From contig CAMZCW010000040.1 in the NCBI GenBank assembly GCA_947305045.1, forward strand, positions 1 through 14,152: 14,152 nucleotides of DNA. The letters are read 5' to 3'. A program made the translations under genes and the position numbers. Below are positions 1 through 7,092 of this stretch, piece by piece (the stretch's first letter is position 1; each line of letters begins with the position of its first letter). The notes below the pieces were generated by a model, which was not told the origin of the DNA, made no database searches, and was given only the letters and a program-made list of their open reading frames with translations. Source of the stretch: an uncultured Bacteroidales bacterium (GTDB taxonomy: Bacteria; Bacteroidota; Bacteroidia; Bacteroidales; UBA932).

Positions 1-263
1 AAATGCGCCTGACCTACGGCGGCCTGGGCCCCACCGAGTTCCGGATTATCCTGGTTCTGGTGAACATTGCCTTCTGCTACATCCCCTGGCTCTCGCAGTG
101 GAAAAAGCCCATTACCCTGTTCCACAACCAGTTCATGGTGGGCCTGTTCGACTACATTGCCGTGGCAATCGCCCTTCTCCTTTTTGTCTTCTACCTGGTG
201 GGGTTCTTCAAGGACGCCCGGTATTTCTCCAGGCTGGATCCTCCCAAAAAGAAGGAAGAATAA
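1..263 (+). CDS. Probable CDP-alcohol phosphatidyltransferase family membrane protein, C-terminal part (5' end outside window)
   Basis: The reading frame is open to the left edge and ends at a TAA at 261-263. An ATG lies at position 3, but an 86-residue product would be short for the family suggested here, so I treat this as the 3' end of a longer gene. The visible part has two strongly hydrophobic stretches (about residues 11-30 and 45-70 counted from the ATG at 3) and a lysine-rich tail ending PKKKEE, as in a polytopic inner-membrane protein with a cytoplasmic C-terminus. The GPTEFR motif before a membrane helix resembles the C-terminal half of Bacteroidota CDP-alcohol phosphatidyltransferases, which swap CMP for an alcohol headgroup in phospholipid synthesis. 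The catalytic motif of that family (DGxxAR...) would lie upstream and cannot be seen. Only 3 bases separate it from the acyltransferase gene, which supports a lipid role. Family assignment is from resemblance and is tentative. Confidence 0.5.
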   Translation, partial: MRLTYGGLGPTEFRIILVLVNIAFCYIPWLSQWKKPITLFHNQFMVGLFDYIAVAIALLLFVFYLVGFFKDARYFSRLDPPKKKEE

Positions 264-266
264 ATC

Positions 267-1121
267 ATGATTTTTACACCGGAAGTTGCTGCAGACCTGT
301 TTCCCTTCCTAAGAGGGAAATGGGGACGGCTGTTGTACAAGCCCTGCATGCACCTTTCCGGCATCGACCATGTCAACCGGATTCACGAGGCCGTAGAGCG
401 GCAAGGAATTGCCCCTGGGCCGGACTTTGCCAAGGGCATCCTGGACCAGATGGCGCTGGAATTCCTCATCGGCAATCCGGAGCGGCTCTCCTTCCCGGAA
501 GGCCCTTTCATCACCATCTCCAATCATTTCTACGGCCATATCGACGGCATTTGCCTGGTAGATATCGTGGGCCATGTACGGCCCAAAATGAAAGTCATGG
601 TGAACCAGATGCTCATGCCCATCTGGGGGCTGGAGCCCAATTTCATTGCCGTAAATCCCACTGTCAACAAGCGGGAAACCACTTCCACCAGTATTGGCGG
701 CGTTAAAAACGCCCTGCAGCAGCTCAAGGAAGGAGAACCTCTCTCGCTCTTCCCTTCCGGCGCCGTGGCAGACCTCAAGCCCCGCGAAGGCTGGACGCTC
801 CAGGAACGCCCCTGGCAGGAAGCCGCCATCAAACTCATCCGAAAAGCGCAGGTGCCCGTGGTGCCCATCCGCTTTTTCGACCATAACTCCTGGTTCTATT
901 ATGCACTGGGGCTTATTGACTATCGTCTCCGTTTTGTGCGCCTGTTCCATGAAGTCGCCAACAAAAAAGGCACTTTTCCCCGCCTCGGAATTGGTCAGAC
1001 CATCTCCGTGGAGCAGCAGAATGCCCTCTCCGACGAAGCATTCGGCTCTTTCCTCCGCAAAAGCGTTTACGATATGCCCCTGCCCGACCACTTTATAAAA
1101 CGATCAAGCTTATGGAAGTAA
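267..1121 (+). CDS. PlsC-like lysophospholipid/glycerolipid acyltransferase
   Basis: This 284-residue protein belongs to the glycerolipid acyltransferase (LPLAT) superfamily, which moves an acyl chain to a hydroxyl of a lipid precursor at the cytoplasmic membrane. The catalytic block is SNHFYGHIDG at residues 85-94, with H87 and D93 separated by five residues. The classic PlsC motif is H-x4-D; the H-x5-D spacing matches the NHPxGGxDG branch that I associate with OlsA/GlsA-type O-acyltransferases in this phylum. The substrate-binding block is LFPSG at 161-165 instead of FPEG, also usual for that branch. There is no strong transmembrane helix, so peripheral attachment is likely. The ATG follows the upstream stop by 3 bases, and the 3' end overlaps the dehydrogenase gene by 10 bases, indicating co-translation. 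The acyl acceptor (lysophospholipid, aminoacyl lipid or another) cannot be read from the sequence. Confidence 0.8.
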   Translation: MIFTPEVAADLFPFLRGKWGRLLYKPCMHLSGIDHVNRIHEAVERQGIAPGPDFAKGILDQMALEFLIGNPERLSFPEGPFITISNHFYGHIDGICLVDIVGHVRPKMKVMVNQMLMPIWGLEPNFIAVNPTVNKRETTSTSIGGVKNALQQLKEGEPLSLFPSGAVADLKPREGWTLQERPWQEAAIKLIRKAQVPVVPIRFFDHNSWFYYALGLIDYRLRFVRLFHEVANKKGTFPRLGIGQTISVEQQNALSDEAFGSFLRKSVYDMPLPDHFIKRSSLWK

Positions 1122-1921
1122 GCGTAGTACTGCTTACCGGCGGCAGCAGCGGCATTGGGGCCGCCACCGCCCACCTGCTGGCCTCGGCCGGCATGAAGGT
1201 GTATTGCGGCAGCCGCCGCGGCACCATCGACCATCCCCAAGAAGGAATTGTGCCCATCCGGCTGGACGTGAACGATGCTGAAGGCCTCCGTGCCTGCGTG
1301 CAGGATATCGTCCAAAAGGAAGGCCGGCTGGACGCGGTGGTATGCAACGCCGGAAACGGTGTGTATGGCCCCGTGGAAGGCACCCTGGAGGCGGAAGCCC
1401 GCTCCCAGTTCGAGACCACGTACTTTGGCACGTTCAAAACCATCCAGGCCTGCCTGCCGGTGTTCCGCAAACAGCGTTTCGGCCGCATCATCACCGTGAG
1501 TTCCGTCATGGCCATCCTTCAGCTTCCCTATCAGGGGTTCTACTCGTCGGCCAAAGCGGCGCTGCTTTCCTTGTCCCAGTCCCTGTCCATGGAACTGCGT
1601 GGCACGGGGATTGAGTGCTGCTGCATCCTGCCCGGCGACGTAGCCACCGGCTTTACCGCCGCCCGCAAACTGAACCAGGCGGCAACGGACCCGGCCTCCC
1701 CTTACAAAGCCGGAATGGAGCGCAATCTCAAAAAGATTGAGCACGACGAACTGGGCGGCATGGCACCGGAGGTGATTGGCAAAGCCATCCGCAGGCAACT
1801 CACGCGTTCCCACATGGCCGTACGGGTGATTCCACGCCTGGATTACAAGATGGTGGGCTTCCTTGTGCGTATTTTTCCTACTAAATGGGTGATAATCATC
1901 CTCTCTCTCTTGTACAATTGA
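1112..1921 (+). CDS. Short-chain dehydrogenase/reductase (classical SDR)
   Basis: This 269-residue NAD(P)(H)-dependent oxidoreductase has the full classical SDR signature: the dinucleotide-binding TGGSSGIG at residues 9-16, NAG at 79-81, catalytic serine around 130-131, YSSAK with Y144 and K148, and the PG turn at 174-175. The S-R-R run at 34-36, after the second strand, suggests NADPH preference by analogy, but this is weak. The C-terminus is hydrophobic (WVIIILSLLY), so the enzyme may sit on the membrane, which would suit a lipid keto- or hydroxyl-group substrate. The start overlaps the acyltransferase gene by 10 bases. With the acyltransferase and the putative phosphatidyltransferase it makes a three-gene lipid-like cluster. 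The substrate is not identifiable; 3-ketoacyl or keto-sphinganine reduction are possibilities known for relatives, not demonstrated here. Confidence 0.85.
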   Translation: MEVSVVLLTGGSSGIGAATAHLLASAGMKVYCGSRRGTIDHPQEGIVPIRLDVNDAEGLRACVQDIVQKEGRLDAVVCNAGNGVYGPVEGTLEAEARSQFETTYFGTFKTIQACLPVFRKQRFGRIITVSSVMAILQLPYQGFYSSAKAALLSLSQSLSMELRGTGIECCCILPGDVATGFTAARKLNQAATDPASPYKAGMERNLKKIEHDELGGMAPEVIGKAIRRQLTRSHMAVRVIPRLDYKMVGFLVRIFPTKWVIIILSLLYN

Positions 1922-1940
1922 GAAATTTTCAGTAACTTCG
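1910..1940 (+). promoter_or_regulatory. Bacteroidota-type promoter for the DUF5686 gene
   Basis: TAACTTCG at 1933-1940 matches the phylum's -7 consensus TAnnTTTG at all fixed positions but one. A TTG at 1910-1912 lies 20 bases upstream, suitable for the -33 element. The -33 element falls in the last codons of the dehydrogenase gene. The ATG at 1945 starts only 4 bases after the -7 box, so the transcript would be leaderless or almost so. Confidence 0.5.
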
Positions 1941-1944
1941 TAAG

Positions 1945-4437
1945 ATGTTAAAAAAAGTATGGATCTCCCTCATGCTGATGGGAGCGGTGTTTGTCGCCGC
2001 CGCCCAGAGTACGCGTGTGCGCGGGACCGTACGCGATGCAGACACCGGAGAAACGCTCCCCTTTGTCAGCATTTATTTCGATGGCACATCCATCGGCATC
2101 TCTACGGACCTGGACGGACGCTATTCGCTGGAAACCCGTTCGGAGGATGCCAAAGTTCTCACCGCATCGCTCATCGGCTATGAAAGCCAGTCTTCCCCCG
2201 TGAGCCACGGCTCCTTCAATGAAATCAATTTCAAGCTCAGACAGGATCCCAGACAGTTGAATGCGGCGCTGGTAAAACCGGACAACCGTTACATCAAACG
2301 CATCCTCCGCCAACTGGACAACAGCCTGGCCCTCAACGACCCGGACAATGCTCCGGACTGGAACGCCCGCCTGTATTCCAAGATTGAGTTCGACGTCCAG
2401 AACCTGGAAGAACTCATGCGCATCAAGGCCCTGGACCGGAGTATCGGTTTTGTCCGGGAATATTCAGACACTTCCGCCATCACCGGCCGCGCCTTCATTC
2501 CGGCCCTTCTTTCGGAGAATATTTCCGATGTCTATCATTCCCAGGACCCTTCCTACAACCGGGAAGTCATGCGCGCCAGCCGCATCTCCGGTCTGGAAGA
2601 CGACAACGCCCTGCGCCAGTTCACCGGCTCCTATCTGCTGAAGACCAACTTCTACAAGAGCAGCATCGGCGTTTTCAATCTGGTCATCCCCAACCCGGCG
2701 GCGTCAAGTTCCCATATCTTCTATAACTATTTCCTGGTGGACAGTCTCCAGGTAGATGGCCGGAAAACCTACGTCTTGCGCTTCCATCCCAAGAAACTGG
2801 TCACCTCGCCCACCCTGGATGGAGAAATGCAGATTGATGCGGAGGACTTTGGGATTCGCAGCGTTCACGCATCCCTGTCCGGAGAATCCAATGTAAACTG
2901 GATCCGGCACATCAATGTGGAGCTCCAGAACCGCCGTCTGCCCAACGGGCGCTGGTTCTACGGAGAAGAGCACCTTTTCATTGACTTTTCCCTTACGTCC
3001 AACGACGCCTCCCGCATTCTCTCCTTTCATGGGAACCGGCACATTGTGTACGATGACCCCATATTCGAGCCCGTTACGGACCCGGATGCCTTGACTTCCT
3101 CCGAGGCCGTGGTCATGCGAGACGTCCAGACAGGCGATGACGCCTACTGGAATTCGGTTCGTCCGTACGAGCTGTCAGAACGGGAGAAGGGCATTTACAA
3201 GATGGTGGACGGTATTAAGAACACCGCCCTGTACAGGTGGACATACGGCATTTCACGTACCCTTATCACCAACTACTATGAAGTAAAACCCTGGCGTTTC
3301 GAGTTTGGCCGATGGGCCCAGACCTTCGCGTATAACGACATGGAAGGCTTCCGGATGCAACTGGGCGGCCGTACCCTGAAGGAATTCTCCACCAAGGTGC
3401 GCCTGGGCGGCTACATAGCCTTTGGCTTCAAAGACCTCCGGCCCAAAGGAAATCTTACGGTGGAATGGATGCTGGGGCGCGAAAAAACGCGCAAACTCAC
3501 GTTCGATGCCAAATACGACTACGTCCAGTTTGGCGGCGGCTACGTTTTCACGGCACAAAACATCTTTTCCTCCTTCCTGGCCCGTTCGCAAAGCAAAAAG
3601 CTGAGCATGGTGCGTTACATAGACGTCAATTATGACCACGAGTTCGCCAACTGGCTGAATGCATCCGTGCAGTGGCGCTCACAGCGTGTCTTCAGTTATA
3701 ATGGACCGGATCCCAGCAACGACCGCATCCGCTTTATCCGGAATTCGGACGGTCTGCTGCAGGACAGTTTCTCCATGAACTCCCTCCGTGTGGGGCTCCG
3801 CCTCTCCTTCGACGAACGCGTCAACCGCAACTTCTTTGTAAAGACCTATCTCTTTACCAAATACCCGGTAGTGGACCTGAACGTCACCACCGGCTTCAAG
3901 GGCATTACCCGGGACGATTTTTCCTTCATCAAAGCCACCGCCAACTTTTCATGGAAAGTACCCTCCACCGCCGTCGGTTTCGGACGCCTGGAGGTGGAAG
4001 GAGGGAGCATCTGGGGCGCTGTCCCCTATCCCATGCTCAAGTTACACGAAGGCAACCAGACTTTTTTCCTGGACCGGGGCGCATATGCCTGCATGGACTA
4101 TTACGAATTCCTGTCAGACCGCTGGCTTACGGCCTTCTACGAGCACAATTTCAACGGTTTCTTCCTGGGGAAGATTCCATGGGTCAAGAAACTGGACCTC
4201 AGGGAAGTAGCCACAGTTAAAATGGCCTGGGGCACCCTCACGGATACCAACAGCATCCACGCGCCCTTCCTCCTCCCTGCCAACAGTAAAACGCTGGAAA
4301 AACCCTATGTTGAGGTAGGTGTAGGCATTTCCAATATCCTCCGCATTTTGCGGGTAGACTTCTTCTGGCGCCTGACCCACAGAGAGGAAGCCAAGAAAAA
4401 TTTTGCCGTTAACGTGGGTATTGACGTAGAATTTTGA
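1945..4437 (+). CDS. DUF5686 / carboxypeptidase regulatory-like domain outer-membrane protein
   Basis: This 830-residue protein has a signal peptide at residues 1-20 (KK, a hydrophobic core, then AAA before Q21). Next comes a CarboxypepD_reg-like beta-sandwich at about 24-97, with the typical G-x-V-x-D-x-x-T-G-E start and a DLDGRY-S turn. This domain is common at the N-terminus of TonB-dependent and related surface proteins in this phylum. The rest matches the DUF5686 family in length and character: a mixed middle region, then many alternating-hydrophobic strands rich in aromatics to the end, and a terminal phenylalanine (VGIDVEF). That is the pattern of an outer-membrane beta-barrel inserted by the BAM machinery. 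I see no TonB box or plug domain, so it is not an ordinary SusC-like receptor. Function is unknown for the family. The AraC-type regulator gene follows after 2 bases, suggesting linked expression. Confidence 0.85.
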   Translation: MLKKVWISLMLMGAVFVAAAQSTRVRGTVRDADTGETLPFVSIYFDGTSIGISTDLDGRYSLETRSEDAKVLTASLIGYESQSSPVSHGSFNEINFKLRQDPRQLNAALVKPDNRYIKRILRQLDNSLALNDPDNAPDWNARLYSKIEFDVQNLEELMRIKALDRSIGFVREYSDTSAITGRAFIPALLSENISDVYHSQDPSYNREVMRASRISGLEDDNALRQFTGSYLLKTNFYKSSIGVFNLVIPNPAASSSHIFYNYFLVDSLQVDGRKTYVLRFHPKKLVTSPTLDGEMQIDAEDFGIRSVHASLSGESNVNWIRHINVELQNRRLPNGRWFYGEEHLFIDFSLTSNDASRILSFHGNRHIVYDDPIFEPVTDPDALTSSEAVVMRDVQTGDDAYWNSVRPYELSEREKGIYKMVDGIKNTALYRWTYGISRTLITNYYEVKPWRFEFGRWAQTFAYNDMEGFRMQLGGRTLKEFSTKVRLGGYIAFGFKDLRPKGNLTVEWMLGREKTRKLTFDAKYDYVQFGGGYVFTAQNIFSSFLARSQSKKLSMVRYIDVNYDHEFANWLNASVQWRSQRVFSYNGPDPSNDRIRFIRNSDGLLQDSFSMNSLRVGLRLSFDERVNRNFFVKTYLFTKYPVVDLNVTTGFKGITRDDFSFIKATANFSWKVPSTAVGFGRLEVEGGSIWGAVPYPMLKLHEGNQTFFLDRGAYACMDYYEFLSDRWLTAFYEHNFNGFFLGKIPWVKKLDLREVATVKMAWGTLTDTNSIHAPFLLPANSKTLEKPYVEVGVGISNILRILRVDFFWRLTHREEAKKNFAVNVGIDVEF

Positions 4438-4439
4438 TT

Positions 4440-5192
4440 ATGACATACAAGTTTCATATTCAACCACTGGATTCCACGGGCCATGCAGAAGGTTACCTGT
4501 TGCAACCCTTCAAAGTGGCCGTATATGCCTTCGCTTATCTGACAGAAGGCGAAGTTCTGGTAGAGATAGACGGCCAGAACCTGCTGGTGGGTGCAGGTCA
4601 GTTCATCCTGGTTCCGGAGAATCTCCCCATCCTTGTCCGGCACTTCAAGGATTGCAAAGGGGCGTATGGCAGCTTTACCGTGGACTTCCTGAAGGACGCA
4701 TCTTATCCGGTCCTGCGCTCAGACACTTCCATTGTACAAAGCTTCTGGTTCGATGACGCGGTCTTTATCGGCGCCCTGATGAATCGCCTGATTACCGCCT
4801 TCGAAGACAACGACAAGGCGTTCATGCAAAGCGGTCTGGACCTTATTCTGGGCCAGTTGCGTCCCAAAGGCAGCCTGGCTGCCGTTCCGGAAAAATTCCT
4901 TCAACTGGTCTTCGACCGCGAAAGGCAGCCTCTCTCCGTATCGGAATACGCGGATATGCTGCATGTTACGCCCAACTACCTGAACAAAACCGTAAAGCTT
5001 CATACGCACCGCACCGCCATCGACTGGATAGAAATCGCCCGTCTGAACATGGCAAAACAACTGCTCAAAGACCCTTCCGTACCCATCGTAGAAGTAGCTT
5101 CCCGGGTGGGACTGGACGATCAGTCGTATTTCTCGCGTTTTTTCAAAAAGAAAACGGGCCTTACCCCGTCTCAATACCGGAACGGCAAATAG
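4440..5192 (+). CDS. AraC-family transcriptional regulator
   Basis: This is a 250-residue DNA-binding regulator. An N-terminal cupin-like sensing region spans about residues 1-130 (short beta strands such as EVLVEIDGQNLLVGAGQFIL). The C-terminal AraC domain covers about 150-248, with a first helix-turn-helix near LSVSEYADMLHVTPNYLNK and a second near VEVASRVGLDDQSYFSRFFK, followed by the conserved tail TGLTPSQYR. I chose the ATG at 4440; a TTG two codons upstream in frame is a weaker start and would overlap the preceding stop. The gene lies 2 bases after the DUF5686 gene, so the two are probably co-transcribed and it may control its own operon or sense something linked to that surface protein. 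Its last 22 bases overlap the convergent trmO gene. The ligand is unknown. Confidence 0.88.
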   Translation: MTYKFHIQPLDSTGHAEGYLLQPFKVAVYAFAYLTEGEVLVEIDGQNLLVGAGQFILVPENLPILVRHFKDCKGAYGSFTVDFLKDASYPVLRSDTSIVQSFWFDDAVFIGALMNRLITAFEDNDKAFMQSGLDLILGQLRPKGSLAAVPEKFLQLVFDRERQPLSVSEYADMLHVTPNYLNKTVKLHTHRTAIDWIEIARLNMAKQLLKDPSVPIVEVASRVGLDDQSYFSRFFKKKTGLTPSQYRNGK

Positions 5193-5848
5193 CCGATTAC
5201 CTTTAACACGCCATCCTTTACCGTAAAGCGCACGTCGGCGCCGTCAAAGGGCATGGCATACTCTTTCCCTGCCTGGTCGTGGTAGGCCGGGCGCGGGTCC
5301 AGCGACAGGATTTCCGTCAACGCCGCACGCTGCTCTTCCGAGAAAGGAAGTTCCTGAGGGATAACCACTTGCAAACGGCGCTCGGGTGCTTCTGCGGCAA
5401 ATCCGCAACGAGCCTCCGGGTAACTGTCCGCATAGGCAATATACGGCTTGATGTCATAGATGGGCGTTCCGTCCATCAGGTCTGCACCACGGACCAGCAG
5501 CGCCCCGTTTTCAATGCCTTCCAGTTCCACACAGGACAGGCCCAGCGGATTGGGCCGATAAGGCGATCGCGTAGCCCACACCCCCATGGCGGCATTTCCG
5601 CCAAGACGTGGCGGGCGTACCGTTGGCTGCCAGTCTCCTTTGGCGGGTTTATTTGCGCTGAAGCCCCACACCAGCCAGATGCGGCTGAATCCATCCAGCC
5701 CGCGAAGCGCTTCCGGTACCTGATAGGCTTTTTCGAAGACAACCCGGCCATGGATGTGTGCGCAGAGGGAACTCTGGCGGGGTACGCCGAACTTGGAGCC
5801 GAAAGGGCCCCGGTAATGGGCTACGGGTTTGAGGATGAGTTCCTCCAT
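5171..5848 (-). CDS. trmO: tRNA (N6-threonylcarbamoyladenosine(37)-N6)-methyltransferase TrmO
   Basis: This 225-residue enzyme of the TrmO/YaeB (TsaA) family uses S-adenosylmethionine to methylate t6A at position 37 of threonine tRNAs, giving m6t6A and improving decoding. The family signatures are clear: ATRSPYRPNPLGLS at residues 92-105, DGTPIYDIKPYI at 126-137 and DPRPAY at 184-189. Length agrees with the usual 220-240 residues. I start it at the ATG at 5848, giving MEELILKP. A further in-frame ATG 10 codons upstream would lie well inside the preceding gene, and the chosen start gives a TGATG junction in which the upstream stop and this start share one base, typical of translational coupling. 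The 3' end overlaps the convergent AraC gene by 22 bases. Confidence 0.93.
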   Translation of the reverse strand: MEELILKPVAHYRGPFGSKFGVPRQSSLCAHIHGRVVFEKAYQVPEALRGLDGFSRIWLVWGFSANKPAKGDWQPTVRPPRLGGNAAMGVWATRSPYRPNPLGLSCVELEGIENGALLVRGADLMDGTPIYDIKPYIAYADSYPEARCGFAAEAPERRLQVVIPQELPFSEEQRAALTEILSLDPRPAYHDQAGKEYAMPFDGADVRFTVKDGVLKVIGYLPFRY

Positions 5849-7077
5849 CAGGACAGGTATTTTCCGTGACAACGGCAATAGCGAAGACCGCTGCCACAGG
5901 GACAGGGATCGTCAGGGGCTACATGCGGGATGGCAAAGCCCATGGGAAGGTATCCGTCCGCATCCATGTCTGAGGCATACCCTTCCGTCACGGTAGGTTC
6001 CGGCATGGTCCACTGCGGATACGCATCCGTCACAGGGGCATCCTGTTTAGGAACGCGCTTCCAGGCTTCCCAGTCGGCCTGGCATTTTCCGGTTTCCGAC
6101 GCGTTGTGGCCGCACAGGATCCACTTGGGAACGGCATCTGCATAGGCGCGCACAATGCGGCAGCATTCCAGCCAGCTGCCCTCGTCCAGTTCATGGTACA
6201 GCGGGCTGTCCAGAAGGGGCGAAAACAGGGCGTCATTCTGCTGCTCGGTGTACTGGGCCTCCAGCCAGGTATCATGCTCCGCTTTCACCAGGTCAAAACC
6301 CTCGTATCCCAGCCGGCGGTACATTTGTTCCAGCCGCATGCCTTCCGCTGTCTTGAGCCCCACGGTAAAGTAAGGCGCGCCGGCACCAGCATCGAAGGCC
6401 TCCTTGCTGTCAAAGACTTTGAACTTTCTCTGTTTCAACTGCTTACGGATTGTAAAGATTTCCTCCACATTGTCCACACAAGGCGAGCAGACATAGTCTC
6501 CAAAGCTGTCGGAATAGCGATACATCTTCACCAGCGGGCTCTGGTGCAGAAGACGCGTAAGTGCGCGATAATCGGCTCCATAGGTATGCCCGTACCAGTT
6601 CATCACCTCATCTACAAATTGCTCCGTGGGCAGGATGCCGTACAGGTTCAGATAGCCCAGTCCTACGCGCTCCACTTCGTACTGGCCGCTCTTCTCCCCC
6701 AGACGCAACACTTTGTCCACTTCCGGCGCCACAATATCGTACAGTTCGCGGCTGATCCAGACCTTGTGATAATGCTCGTCGGAGTCATCGTACTCCACCA
6801 GCCCCACGGCTTCCAGGAGCGAGGGATAATCGGCAAAGTCCTGATACTGAACCTTATCAGGACCGGCATGCACCAGTTCCTTGAGCAGACGGACGTCACG
6901 TTCCATCAGATGCGACATCCACCTGCGCGGCTCCCCGCGCAGATAGGTGTGCAACTGATCCACCAGCTGGGATTTCCTCAGACGGGAGTTCATCTCATTC
7001 CCCAGGATACTCCCCAGGTCCTGGAGCTCCATCTTTTGGAATCCGTCCAGCAGCGTATGTAACGTCCTTTCTTTCAT
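5848..7077 (-). CDS. SEC-C motif protein of unknown function
   Basis: This 409-residue protein ends in a SEC-C zinc-binding motif: DPCPCGSGLRYCRCHGK, with C392, C394, C401 and C403 or H404 as likely ligands. This module is found at the C-terminus of SecA and in many otherwise unrelated proteins. The N-terminal ~60 residues (DLGSILGNEMNSRLRKSQLVDQL) look like a small helical SAP- or Rho-N-like fold, but this is only a resemblance. The centre is mixed, acidic and rich in tyrosine and tryptophan, with no signal peptide or membrane helix, so the protein is probably cytoplasmic. I do not recognise the central domain. The ATG sits 7 bases after a perfect -7 promoter box, and the stop overlaps the trmO start by one base, so the two form a short operon. 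A role near translation or protein quality control is possible but only by association. Confidence 0.8.
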   Translation of the reverse strand: MKERTLHTLLDGFQKMELQDLGSILGNEMNSRLRKSQLVDQLHTYLRGEPRRWMSHLMERDVRLLKELVHAGPDKVQYQDFADYPSLLEAVGLVEYDDSDEHYHKVWISRELYDIVAPEVDKVLRLGEKSGQYEVERVGLGYLNLYGILPTEQFVDEVMNWYGHTYGADYRALTRLLHQSPLVKMYRYSDSFGDYVCSPCVDNVEEIFTIRKQLKQRKFKVFDSKEAFDAGAGAPYFTVGLKTAEGMRLEQMYRRLGYEGFDLVKAEHDTWLEAQYTEQQNDALFSPLLDSPLYHELDEGSWLECCRIVRAYADAVPKWILCGHNASETGKCQADWEAWKRVPKQDAPVTDAYPQWTMPEPTVTEGYASDMDADGYLPMGFAIPHVAPDDPCPCGSGLRYCRCHGKYLS

Positions 7078-7084
7078 GAAGGCG

Positions 7085-7092
7085 CAAAGATA
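7085..7092 (-). promoter_or_regulatory. -7 promoter box (TATCTTTG) for the SEC-C/trmO unit
   Basis: Read on the minus strand this is TATCTTTG, an exact TAnnTTTG match, placed right after the gcvPB stop codon and 7 bases before the ATG at 7077. No clear TTG is seen at the -33 position. Transcription would start within a few bases of the start codon. Confidence 0.65.

Noticed and set aside
309..1091. 260-codon minus-strand open frame opposite the acyltransferase
   Set aside because: The acyltransferase motifs on the plus strand are clear, and the antisense translation shows no known motif.
4429..4436. GAATTTTG as a -7 box for the AraC gene
   Set aside because: It misses the first base of TAnnTTTG, the nearest upstream TTTG (4402-4405) is 23 bases away, and the gene is 2 bases from the preceding one, so co-transcription is simpler. 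It is kept only as a possibility.
5849..5878. Longer TrmO start at an ATG at 5878
   Set aside because: It would overlap the SEC-C gene by 31 bases and add 10 residues unlike the family N-terminus. The ATG at 5848 makes a normal TGATG junction.
6106..7062. 318-codon plus-strand open frame opposite the SEC-C gene
   Set aside because: The minus-strand gene has a recognisable C-terminal metal motif, a promoter and a coupled neighbour; the plus-strand frame has none of these.
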